From assembly GCA_963663135.2 (NCBI GenBank), contig CAXXRM010000005.1, forward strand, positions 558,001 through 622,000: DNA of 64,000 nt, in the 5' to 3' direction. Source of the DNA: Io17-Chloro-G2 sp963663135 (GTDB lineage Bacteria; Chloroflexota; Dehalococcoidia; Lucifugimonadales; UBA3495). The notes beneath the pieces are model-generated. The model worked only from the letters and a program-made list of their open reading frames with translations. It ran no database searches and had not been told where the DNA came from. The position numbers and the translations under genes are program-made. This document shows, in pieces, positions 26,838 through 35,912 of the stretch; position 1 is the first letter of the stretch; each line of letters starts with the position of its first letter.

Positions 26838-29729
26838 ATGGCCAGGGATACCAACAATCAAGACGTTATATGGGATCCCGACGGGGCGGAACCTGAATCT
26901 AAAAAGGGCCGCTTTGGGTGCTGCTGCGGGATTTTCGTCCTGCTCCTTGCAGTCGTAATCATAGTTGGAGCGGTGGCATACTGGCAGGGCTTCCTACCCG
27001 GGTTCATAGAAGAATTACTACCGTTGGGCGATAGAGATAATGAATCTTCCCAGGCCGGTGCCGAAGGCGATAGAGGTATTGAACCTTACCAGGCCGGCGT
27101 CGATAGCGATACCGATGAGGGAGAACGCGGCACGTATATTACGCTGCCTGCTACCCCGGCCACGGCCAATACGCCCGCAGCCTCCAGGTCAGCCTCTCCG
27201 GCCGCAAAGGCGGCGGGTACGCCCGTTCCGGAGCGGGCGTCTAAACCGGCTTCCCAAACCGCAGCGACGTCAGGGCCTGCGGCGAGTCCTACAGCGACCG
27301 CAGCGGCTCCACTTCCGACACTGAATCCAGCCCTCAGGAAGAAAGACACCGACGGGGACGGCCTCATCGAAGTCTCCAACCTAGACCAACTGGACGCGAT
27401 TCGCTACGACCTCGACGGCAACGGGGAGGCGGACAGCGGCTCTGGCGCCGAGGCCTATGCCGCCGCGTTCCCCGTCAGCCCAGGGCAAGCGGTCTGCAGA
27501 CAGGGATGCAGTGGCTACGAACTTGCCAGATCGCTGGATTTTGACGAAGCCGGCAGCTACGCCTCCGGGTCGGTCAGCCCCGCGTGGACGGGCGGCACCG
27601 GGTGGCGGCCCTTTGGAGTCAGTAAGACCCGGTTCAATACCACCTTCAACGGCAACGGACATACAATCAGTAACCTGTACATCGACCGGATCAGAGGCTC
27701 GGTTGGCCTGTTCGGCTTTACCGGCAAATCAAGCGTGATCCGCGCAACAGGCCTGGAGAGTGTCGAGGTGTACGGGGGTGATCATGCGGGTTCGCTGGTC
27801 GCCGTGAATCGGGGCGTCGTCTGGGCCAGCCACGCCACCGGCGGGGTCACCGGCGTAGATCGCGTGGGCGGGTTGATCGGCTGGAATGTCGGCCCGGGCA
27901 AGGTTCTCGTCAGCGGACCTGTCGCCCAGAGTGAAGGCACGGTCCGGGCCAGCTACGCTTCGGTCAGCGTGTCGGGCGATTCAAATGTAGGCGGGCTGGT
28001 TGGGAGAATAAACAATTTTGCCACGGTCGTCGCCAGCTACTCCACGGGCGCCGTGACGGGGCGCCATAGCGTCGGCGGGTTGGTTGGCACCAGTGCAGAC
28101 GGTATCATTGGCTCCAACTATTCCACGGGCGCCGTGTCAGGCGGTAATACTGTCGGGGGGTTGGTTGGAATCAGTAACGGTACGATTATCGCCAGTTACG
28201 CCACTGGCAGCGTCACCGGCACTGGGAAGGTCCGTGGGCTGGGTATGTCCAGACCCGGCGCCCCAATCAGCTACTCCTACTGGGATACCGAAACTTCCGG
28301 CTCGAACACCAGATCTGTTCAAGGGTCCTACGAGGGCAAGACAACGGCCGAGTTGCAGTCACCCACCGGTTACGATGGAATATATAGCAACTGGAATGCC
28401 GACGTTGACGATGCGGACGGGGATGGCAACCTTGCGACCGGGGCTGACAATTTTTGGGACTTTGGAACCGGCAGTCAGTATCCCGCCCTGAAGGTCGATT
28501 TCGATGGCGACGGGACCGCAACCTGGCAGGAGTTCGGCAGGCAACACTCGCCTGTGCCCTCTGTCTATGAAAGCGACGCGGCAGCCAACGGAAAATACGA
28601 TACCGATGGCGACCGCCTCATAGAAGTCTCCACCTTGGAGCAGTTGGACGCCATCCGCTACGACCTTTACGGCAACGGGAGCCGGGACTACGAATCCGAC
28701 GAGGCGGTCTACATGGCAGCGTTTCCCATGGCCGAGTCGGAAGCGGTCTGCAAAAAGCGCTGCAGCGGCTACGAACTGGTACAGTCGCTGGACTTCGACA
28801 GGACTGACAGTTACGCTGCCGGCGCAGTCAACGCCGCTTGGGTCACCCGCAGCGGCTGGCTGCCCATCGGCCAGGCGGATTCCGGCGATGGCAACAGAAA
28901 CCGGTTTTGCACCACCTTCGACGGCAACGGGCATACTATCAGCAACCTGTATATCAGCCGCCCCACGAAGCGCGTCGACCCTGGGTCAACCGGTCTGTTC
29001 GGGCTTGCCGACGGAACAAGCGTTATCCGTGATATAGGACTGATGAATGTGGAAGTGACCGGAGTCGGCGATGTCGGCGCGCTGGTTGGGAAGAACTATG
29101 GCGCAGTCAGCGGCGCCTTTGTCACCGGTGAGGTGTCCGGTAGCCGGACCGTAGGAGGGCTGGTCGGAAGGAATAATGGCTCGGTCAGCAACAGCTACGC
29201 CACGAGCAGCGTGTCGGGCGATGAGTTGGTCGGTGGACTGGTTGGGAGTGGTGGAATCGTCCGTGCCAGCTATGCCAGCGGCAGCGTGTCGGGCAGCCGG
29301 GAAGTCGGTGGGCTGGCCGGATATGGCGGAAAGGTCTTTGCCAGCTATGCCACAGGAAGGGTGTCCGGCGATGAGTTCGTCGGCGGGCTGGTCGGGGCAG
29401 GTTCAGAGTATTCCAGCGGAGTCGTCGACAGCTACTGGGACACTCGAACTTCCGCCTTGGCAATTGGAATCGGATATGGGGACACCGCCGGGGTCGAGGG
29501 GAAGACGACCACCGAGTTGCAGTCGCCAAACGGATACACCGGTATATACCGTAGTTGGAACGCAGACCTGGATGACGCCGATGGAGATGACGACCCCGCG
29601 ACCGGGGTCGACGACCCTTGGTTCTTTGGCACATCCAACCAGTATCCGGTCCTGAAAGTTGACTTCGATGGCGACGGCATCGCAACCTGGCAGGAGTTCG
29701 GAGACCAGCAGACCGGGGCACCGGAATAG
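26838..29729 (+). CDS. Membrane-anchored GLUG-repeat surface protein with internal duplication
   Basis: This 963-aa protein has a short cytoplasmic N-terminus, a Cys-rich start and membrane helix (about 27-48), and a Pro/Ala/Thr-rich linker (about 90-165). Two copies of a large module follow, at about 168-570 and 590-960. Each begins with a Ca-binding-like DTDGDGLIEVS motif (DTDGDRLIEVS in the second), followed by LDQLDAIRYDL, a Cys pair (CRQGC / CKKRC) and a GNGHTISNLYI strand. GLUG repeats of the type VGGLVG...GSVSGSYATGSVSG and a final DFDGDGTATWQEFG complete it. It probably forms an extracellular beta-helix for adhesion. AGAGAGG precedes ATG 26838. Confidence 0.88.
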   Translation: MARDTNNQDVIWDPDGAEPESKKGRFGCCCGIFVLLLAVVIIVGAVAYWQGFLPGFIEELLPLGDRDNESSQAGAEGDRGIEPYQAGVDSDTDEGERGTYITLPATPATANTPAASRSASPAAKAAGTPVPERASKPASQTAATSGPAASPTATAAAPLPTLNPALRKKDTDGDGLIEVSNLDQLDAIRYDLDGNGEADSGSGAEAYAAAFPVSPGQAVCRQGCSGYELARSLDFDEAGSYASGSVSPAWTGGTGWRPFGVSKTRFNTTFNGNGHTISNLYIDRIRGSVGLFGFTGKSSVIRATGLESVEVYGGDHAGSLVAVNRGVVWASHATGGVTGVDRVGGLIGWNVGPGKVLVSGPVAQSEGTVRASYASVSVSGDSNVGGLVGRINNFATVVASYSTGAVTGRHSVGGLVGTSADGIIGSNYSTGAVSGGNTVGGLVGISNGTIIASYATGSVTGTGKVRGLGMSRPGAPISYSYWDTETSGSNTRSVQGSYEGKTTAELQSPTGYDGIYSNWNADVDDADGDGNLATGADNFWDFGTGSQYPALKVDFDGDGTATWQEFGRQHSPVPSVYESDAAANGKYDTDGDRLIEVSTLEQLDAIRYDLYGNGSRDYESDEAVYMAAFPMAESEAVCKKRCSGYELVQSLDFDRTDSYAAGAVNAAWVTRSGWLPIGQADSGDGNRNRFCTTFDGNGHTISNLYISRPTKRVDPGSTGLFGLADGTSVIRDIGLMNVEVTGVGDVGALVGKNYGAVSGAFVTGEVSGSRTVGGLVGRNNGSVSNSYATSSVSGDELVGGLVGSGGIVRASYASGSVSGSREVGGLAGYGGKVFASYATGRVSGDEFVGGLVGAGSEYSSGVVDSYWDTRTSALAIGIGYGDTAGVEGKTTTELQSPNGYTGIYRSWNADLDDADGDDDPATGVDDPWFFGTSNQYPVLKVDFDGDGIATWQEFGDQQTGAPE

Positions 29730-30295
29730 ACTTCCACTACAGGGCGCTAACCCCTGTTCCTGCATCCGCTCCGGCGCAAAAAGCACGCCAACCCAACTCC
29801 CCTGCCGACTCCATTCCGCGCTCACAGCAAGGAAGCCGACGATATATACCCCTACAGCCTTCTGGTCCCGCGCCGTTGGAGACTGGCGTAGTGGTAGATT
29901 GTAGAGTCGGTTTTCCGTAACTCCGCGGTGTGGCCGAAGGGCCTGGGAATTCAACTCCATGGCGCGGGAGCCTCGGGAACTTGAGGACGGACCGCGCCGC
30001 ACTTTGTGCATGGTACTTTAAGAAGACAATCCCTCAACGGAAGGCCCACCAGACCCATATCCTGACTATGCCGTAGCACATGGCAAAGACCTCTCCCCCG
30101 CTCCGAAATGAGCCTGCTCGCTGGACGTGGCGAGCAGGACAAGCTCAGCCTCACGGACCTTGGTACTCTGAAACCGGTACTCTGCCTGGTTCATCTTCCG
30201 CCTCCTAATTTGGGTTCCGGGGCCGAAAGCCAGGTCCCGGAACATCATCATCCCACGAAAACCGGCAGCGGTTTTCGCATTTTTGCAACACCCGA
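29730..30295. other. Region without recognisable gene
   Basis: No frame here resembles a known family. A perfect 9-bp hairpin CCTGCTCGC/GCGAGCAGG (30113-30138) and a 9-bp stem CGAAAACCG/CGGTTTTCG (30256-30277) followed by CATTTTTG are present. The second could terminate transcription from the left. Confidence 0.4.
30256..30284 (+). terminator. Possible rho-independent terminator
   Basis: CGAAAACCG/CGGTTTTCG stem with loop GCAG, followed by CATTTTTG on the plus strand. It is next to the 3' end of the XRE gene on the other strand. Confidence 0.45.
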
Positions 30296-31293
30296 CTAAG
30301 CACCTTCCGGCTCCCCTTGCGCCAGCATGACGGAGTAGCCCCTCTCATCAACCAGGTGAGTCACGGAGACCCGGCCCCGGCTGTCGTACCCGGCGCGGTA
30401 GGCGTACTCGACCTGGGCGCCCCAGGGCACGCGCCCGCCGATGCGCACGGTGCCGTGGCCGGGGTTGCTGCCGCTATGAGGCCCGCCGGCGCCGCGCACC
30501 ACCACGCCGTTGCGGGAACCCTTCTTCCATGCCATCACCTTCACCTCGGCGGGGACCACCAGCTCCGCCGCCGTCGGCTGGAACAGGACCCCGTGCAGCC
30601 GCCTCAGCACGCCCCCGACGGAGTTCGCTGGCCGTTCATGATCTGGGAGAGATAACCGGAGCTGATGCCCGCCAGTCGGGCCGTCTCGTTCTGGCTGATT
30701 CCTATTATCTCCATGCGCTCCCACAGAACGCGGGGGTCCACGGTGGGAAGCTGGGCGGGCTCAATCCTGGCCGGGCCGTCCAGCGCCGTCTCCACCTTTG
30801 CCTGGACCGCCGGTCCCATGTTCCTCTGGCCCCGGGAGACCTGGCACAGGTAGCCGTAGGAGACCCCGGCCCGTTCCGACAGGCCCATCAGGCTCATGCC
30901 CCGCTCCCGGGCCAGCTCCCGGACGTAGCTGCTCTCGCCCTTGATCACACCGCCCTGGCGGTAGACGACGCCCGGGCCGGGGACTTCGCCCAGCACCGCC
31001 GCCACCCTTTCCCGCAGCATCGGAGACCCGGGCCTGCGCCCGGCGGAGACCGAGGACAGGTAGCCGTAGCTCACGCCCATCTTCGCCACCAGTTCCTTAA
31101 GGGTGAGGCCGTGCCGCCTGGCCGCCGCCCTGAGCTCGCTTTCAGGCTTGTCCTTGGTCTGTTCCTGTTCCTTCGCCACGGCCTGCGGTCCCTGGATATT
31201 CCCCGCACGCGCTGCGGCGTTCTCGTTGCCCTCGAATCCAGTCGTGGGATGGTTGTTTGCCTCGGTCATGTCGATGTTGGCAGTCGCCTTCAT
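30296..31293 (-). pseudogene. Triple XRE helix-turn-helix regulator, -1 frameshift in a G run
   Basis: ATG 31293 follows GGAGGAAGC. The protein has three tandem XRE-type HTH units: LTLKELVAKMGVSYGYLSSV, MSLMGLSERAGVSYGYLCQV and ISQNETARLAGISSGYLSQI. After the third, at NGQRTPSG, the frame ends in TGA at about 30604. The sequence clearly continues in the -1 frame (GVLRRLHGVLFQPTAAELVV, then a C-terminal domain ending LAQGEPEGA) to TAG 30296. The switch point is a run of five G; six would restore one frame. Programmed -1 slippage, a real mutation and a base-calling error are all possible. Probably a DNA-binding regulator. Confidence 0.75.
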
Positions 31294-31878
31294 GTCGCTT
31301 CCTCCAAAACGCAGAAAGCGGGGGCCGCCCGAAGGACGACCCCCGCTCAATTTCAATTTGTAGCTTTTCAGTGGCGGGTCGTATGGCCGCCTTCGTTTCA
31401 CCAGGTTCCGAAACGCAGAAAGCGGGGGAGGCCTCCCGAAGGAGACCGCCCCCGCTCACTTGCAAGTTCCCGTTCCCGCCTACGCGGGAATGACGTTACT
31501 GTCAGTGGCGGCTCAATGGGCCGCCTTTACTTCCGCAGCTTACGGCAGCTCCGCCTTGTCGTGGAATGGGCGGACGCCACCGCATCTGTCAAGCGCCAAG
31601 CCAGTGGGACTTCAACCAGAGGCGGTATGACCCAATAGTGTCATTCCACTACGGTGATGCGATAGGTGAGAAGTGATCAATTTGCCTTTGTCTTTTGCTC
31701 ACTTATGAGTCATCAATTTGCCCATTCTCATTGGTACATATTCATCTCGGAGCCCGCGGGCAATTGATGTAAGTTGTCAACGTCAAACGCCGCTGAATTG
31801 CGCGGCTGTAGGCGGAGGCATGCGGTCTGTAATGGCAAAGCGCATCCCGGCAGGTGACTCGGGACTGGGGGCACTGGC
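31294..31878. repeat. Leader with duplicated hairpin unit, plus non-coding flank
   Basis: Two tandem units of about 100-125 bp (about 31305-31400 and 31404-31530) each contain ACGCAGAAAGCGGGGG, a GC-rich hairpin (AGCGGGGG...CCCCCGCT) and CAGTGGCGG...CCGCCTT. They are the 5' leader of the XRE gene. The second unit has a CCCGCCTACGCGGGAATGAC palindrome inserted. From 31640 to 31878 I see only a repeated ATCAATTTGCC (near 31677 and 31713) and no gene. Confidence 0.7.
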
Positions 31879-33110
31879 TTGCTGAAGGCCGGCGTGGGAG
31901 CCATACAGAAGTGGGTTACGCCAGGCGCCTTGACCGACCCGGACGTAGTTCTGTATGCGGCAAGGGTCTCGATCTGGGGTCGCTGGTTCATCTGGCTGGT
32001 CTGTATCTTCCTGCTGGCCTACCGGCCGGGCTTCTGGTACCCCGAGTACATCGAATTCTTGCCCATACCCGTGTTGCTGGGGACGCTCAACGGCCTGGTG
32101 CACCACCGGCTCCTGACGAACAGGCCTGTAACGTGGCGCTGGTTGCTGTGCCTCAGCGCCGGGGAAATAGCCCTGATCACCGCCGGCATCGTCATGGCCG
32201 GCGGATTCAGGAGCTTCATCTTCCTGGCCTACTATCCGTCCCTCGCCTTTTTTGCCGTGGTCTTCTCGTCCCACTGGCTCAGTCTCGCCTGGACAACGAC
32301 GGCCGCCGTTGCTTACGCTACCGTGTGCTTGAGGGTGGGCTCCGGTCTAGACCTGGATGCGGGCAACGAGAGGGTGCTGCTGACCAGGTTGGCGGTGATG
32401 TACACCATCGTGCTGGGCATCAGTTGCTTAACCCGGTTCGAACGCATCAGGTGGCAGACTTCGGTTTCAAGGGAGCGAGAGCTGCGGCGGGAACGCATCG
32501 AGCTTTCCCAGACGATTCACGACACGACCGCTCAGACCGCTTACATGATTGGCCTGGGGATTCACAGGGCCAGGACGCTGGCCGGCGATTCGAACAAGGA
32601 CCTGGTGGCCGCTCTGGATGCAACTTCTGCGCTGTCAAGGTCGGCTATTTGGGAGGTAAGGGGCCCCATCGACGCGGGGCACATCCTGGAGGGCAGGGAA
32701 CTGGGACGGATTTTGTGGTCGCACTGTGCGACATTTGAGAGGATTACGGGCGTCCCCGCCGAGATGTCCCAGTCGGGAACGGAGCCCCCGCTTACCACGG
32801 AGACCCGGGCTCGTCTCTTCTCCATCGCGCACAACGCGCTGACCAACGCCTTCCTGCACGCCCAGCCTGGGAGAGTCGAGGTCAGGTTGAGCTTTGAGGC
32901 CGGCCGGATCAGCCTCTCCGTCTCGGACGATGGAGTGGGTCTGCCCGACGGCCACGCTGAACTCGGACGGGGCTTCAACGGGATGAGGTCGGACGCTGAG
33001 CATATGGGCGGAGCGCTCATGGTGGAGAGCGCCAGGGGGTAGGAACGACCATTACCTGCATAGTTCCCCAAAAAGCGGTTGCCCAAAAAGCGGATGGAGG
33101 AGGAGCGTAG
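31879..33110 (+). pseudogene. Sensor histidine kinase (HisKA_3/NarX-type), frameshift near the 3' end
   Basis: The protein starts at 31879 and has four to six N-terminal membrane segments (about 30-180). The H-box is ELSQTIHDTTAQTAYMIG with the phospho-accepting His, and the HATPase has NALTNAFLHAQ (N-box) and SVSDDGVGLPDG (G1). The frame meets TAG at 33040 after ESARG. The expected end (VGTTITCIVPQKA) continues in the -1 frame to TAG 33110. Again a run of five G is the switch point. Only about 24 C-terminal residues are affected, so activity may survive. It pairs with the response regulator that follows. Confidence 0.75.
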
Positions 33111-33111
33111 G

Positions 33112-34109
33112 TTGTCAGCAGCAGGTCGGATAAGGGTGATGGTGGTGGATGACCATCCCGTAATGAGGAACGGCCTGCGGGACGTGCTGGAAGCATCGGG
33201 CCGCTTTGAGGTGGTGGGACAGGCCGGAGATGGGGAGGAGGCGGTGAGGACCGTCGAGGAGCTGAAACCGGAGGTCATCGTCATGGATGTGATCATGCCG
33301 GTCAAGGACGGCATTGATGCCTGCCGGGAGATCATGGAGCTGCTGCCCGACACGCGGGTCATGATGCTGACGGCTTCGACGGAAGAGGATGCGGTGATTG
33401 AGGCGGTCGCCGCCGGCGCGACGGGCTACCTTGAGAAGTATTCACGGCCGGAGGAGTTGGACTTCGCGCAAGTCCACGGTCCGAGGATGCCCCCTGGGTT
33501 TGCTTGGCGGCAGTAAGGGAGCTAATTCCGCCCACTGGGCGTGACGAGGCAGTGAGCCGTTCTGGATGTGGCCTAAGGCCGGTTGCGAATTCCCGACGAG
33601 GCAAGCTGGCTGGAGCCTCGCTGGTTTGAGCCACGCGGGTGACCCAGGCCCAGGCTACCAACTTGCCAGCGTATGCCCCGTCAGCCCAGATCACTTTGAG
33701 CCTGGGATACCGGCCCACCATTTTGCTCAACACCAGCTTGGCTCCATCCCGGTCCTGAATGTTGGCGGCATGTACCACCACGGCCAGGAGCAGTCCTAAA
33801 GTATCTACTGCGATGTGGCGCTTCGCGATGGTCCGCGGCGATCGTAAGCCCGTCTACCGTCAACCTTTGGACAAGTTGACGGCGCTGGAGCGGGAGGTCC
33901 TGACGCTGTTCGCCGGCGGGAGGTCTTACATCGAAATCGCCGCGGCGAGGGGCAACAGCACCGTGACCGTCCGGAACACCCTCTACCGCATACAGGACAA
34001 GCTGGAAATCAAGACGAAGCAGGAACTAGTAATCTGGGCGGTGCGGAACGGCCTGGTGGACGACGTTATGGTGGGTGTTGACTCCCCGCCAACGCCGGAT
34101 GGGCAGTGA
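33112..34109 (+). pseudogene. NarL/FixJ-type response regulator, split by insertion debris
   Basis: TTG 33112 follows GGAGGAGG. The receiver domain is nearly complete (VMVVDDHPVMRNGL, phospho-Asp in VIVMDVIMP, MMLTAS, GYLEKYSRPEEL) and breaks off at about 33460. The LuxR-type HTH (LTALEREVLTLFAGGRS, STVTVRNTLYRIQDKL) resumes in frame at about 33845 and ends at 34109. In between lie about 380 nt of foreign sequence including an IS5-type transposase remnant. The output domain can no longer be joined to the receiver, so the two-component pair is probably inactive. Confidence 0.85.
33640..33845 (-). mobile_element. IS5-family transposase fragment
   Basis: On the minus strand the frame reads KRHIAVDTLGLLLAVVVHAA, NIQDRDGAKLVL and YPRLKVIWADGAYAGKLV, the second catalytic block of IS5/IS1182-like DDE transposases (Asp in WADGAY). 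Both ends of the transposase are missing. It interrupts the response regulator gene. Confidence 0.8.
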
Positions 34110-34341
34110 CCCACGACCAATAGCTGCGACGACGCCGGGGCCAGGATCAATCAACCGGCTCGGGTCCCCTGCGAGCCATCGGGAGGAGGCTCCGCCGCAA
34201 CCCGGGTGAGGAGCAAACAACCCCACCTGCTTCTTCACCAAACGGCGCGCCGGCTTCCGGATGCCGGTGGCCGAGGTCACATTGCCCCATTTTGTGTGCC
34301 AAGCTTAGCGCGAGTTTTGCGGGTCAATCCACGGTTTATGC

Positions 34342-34530
34342 CTATACGGTGAACCCCGTTGGGGACAGGTTCCCCAGCGCACTGTGGGGCCGTTCGCCGT
34401 TGTAATGCCTCCGCCAGGATTCCACCTTTCCCCGGAGTCGTCCGGGAACAGCAACCAGTTGTCGTAAAGGCGCTCCCGACGGAAGAACCCGGTGAATGCC
34501 TCGTTGAAGGCTTTGTCCAGGGGCTTCCCC
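34342..34530 (-). mobile_element. IS3-family transposase (OrfB) C-terminal fragment
   Basis: Minus-strand pieces DKAFNEAFTGFFRRERLYDN and, after a frameshift, ESWRRHYNGERPHSALGNL match the end of the IS3 integrase core, with the catalytic Glu in the N-E-A-F-T segment. The rest of the element is absent. It lies between the damaged response regulator and a lipoprotein gene. The surrounding 34110-34341 and 34531-34781 show no gene. Confidence 0.7.
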
Positions 34531-34781
34531 CACGACACTCGGCGCACCGCAGCCTCCGCTGGAGTTCGAGGCGGTCTTCCTTCCGTGTTGAAGAAATCCG
34601 CTGGACGGACCATCGCTTCCCGGCAGGTGGCTGAAACTCTGCCGGCATGCTGCAAAGCGGGACGCACCACCAACCCGGTCCTCGGTTCCAACCCGCTCCA
34701 GGACACTGTCCTTTACGGCAGTGAGTTTATCCCCAACCAGCGAGCCTGGCCGCCGCAAGCTCCATTCTCTTCTGACCCCGT

Positions 34782-35621
34782 CTACCCTCCCGGGAGGCCC
34801 TCCATCTGCACTCCGCACTCCGATATCGCCCCGAACAGCGCGGCAAATGAGCTTTCGTCGCCGGCGCCAATGGTTTCGGCGAAGCCTTCAGGTCCGCCCA
34901 GTTTTTCCAGAAGACACTGCAGGTTTTCCCGTTCTTCCGGAGCGGCGCCCAGGCGGGCAGCGGCGCCCTGCCACTCTTCCTCGTTCAGACACATCAACGT
35001 CAGGATGAACGCAGACATGCTGCCATCCATAGCTGCTTCTTCGCCGCCGTCCGGTCCCGACGCCATCAATGCACGCAGGTCGACTCCCCCCATCCCCGTA
35101 CGGATGCATGCAGAGGTCTCCAGGCTCAGCGGTCCGGAGCCCTCGATGAGACCGGTGAGGAAGATGCGCAACACCGTCTCGTCCTCAAGACAGCCAATAG
35201 ACATGGTCCGTTCTTCGGGTGATGCCAGTTCCGGTGCGGCGAAGATCTCCATCAGGCGCGCGATATCCGCTACTCCTGCCAGACAAGCCAGTTCGGACTC
35301 TGACAACTCAGACGCGACCATTAACGGGTCATTCAGGCGCAGAGGCGCTATTGCCCCGGTTCCGGGGGCTTGCGCAGCGGCCGCGGGATCCGGGGTCACT
35401 TCAGGTTCGGGTACCGCGGTCGCCGTGGGCGCTGTTGTGGCGGTTGGCTTGGGCGTAGCAGTCGGTTCCGGCGTTGGCGAGGGCATGGCAGTTGCCGTCG
35501 GCGCCTCCGTCGCCGGTGAGACAGTGGCGTCGGCCGCGGCCCCGGTGGGCTCCCCGCCCCCGCATGCCAGGAGTATTACTAGGGCAATCAACGCTGGGAC
35601 CCCGATCAGTTTCGATACCAT
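34782..35621 (-). CDS. Lipoprotein with Thr/Pro linker, function unknown
   Basis: This 279-aa protein has a lipoprotein signal peptide with Cys20 (VILLAC). A spacer of repeated PT/PE/AT (about 25-85) projects the rest from the membrane. The C-terminal domain (about 95-275) is helical with several spaced Cys (ELACLAGVAD, IGCLEDETVLR, LMCLNEEEW, LQCLLEKLGG). Similar linker lipoproteins are common in Chloroflexota. No enzyme motif is seen. Confidence 0.82.
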   Translation of the reverse strand: MVSKLIGVPALIALVILLACGGGEPTGAAADATVSPATEAPTATAMPSPTPEPTATPKPTATTAPTATAVPEPEVTPDPAAAAQAPGTGAIAPLRLNDPLMVASELSESELACLAGVADIARLMEIFAAPELASPEERTMSIGCLEDETVLRIFLTGLIEGSGPLSLETSACIRTGMGGVDLRALMASGPDGGEEAAMDGSMSAFILTLMCLNEEEWQGAAARLGAAPEERENLQCLLEKLGGPEGFAETIGAGDESSFAALFGAISECGVQMEGLPGG

Positions 35622-35912
35622 TTGCTCCCTTCCTCGTTGGTGTGGCTGCGTCTATCTATGATACAGCCTGTTTCTACGCCCGGGTTTCTATGGCCGGGCA
35701 TATTGTACGCTCTGGCTTGCTGACTGCCCGAAGTGCCAGTGGCCTGGGATGAGCAACTTTCCCAAGGCCGGAAAGGACCGGGTGATGACCACGCGAGAGA
35801 TTTCCCGGATCCGGCGATGTCTCACCACTGAATTGGTAGCCGTGAGAGGTCAGCGACGCCGCGATGGCTGATGCCGTGAGAGTCGAGCCGGCCGTCTCCG
35901 GCAATCACAACC

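Noticed and set aside
30113..30138. Perfect 9-bp hairpin as a terminator
   Set aside because: No T run follows on either strand and no gene end is next to it.
30600..30620. TGA in the XRE gene as a selenocysteine codon
   Set aside because: No redox motif surrounds it, and family-like sequence continues in the -1 frame rather than in frame, so it is a frameshift.
31677..31725. Direct repeat of ATCAATTTGCC suggesting a CRISPR or attachment site
   Set aside because: Only two copies at a short distance, with no spacers of regular length and no cas genes.
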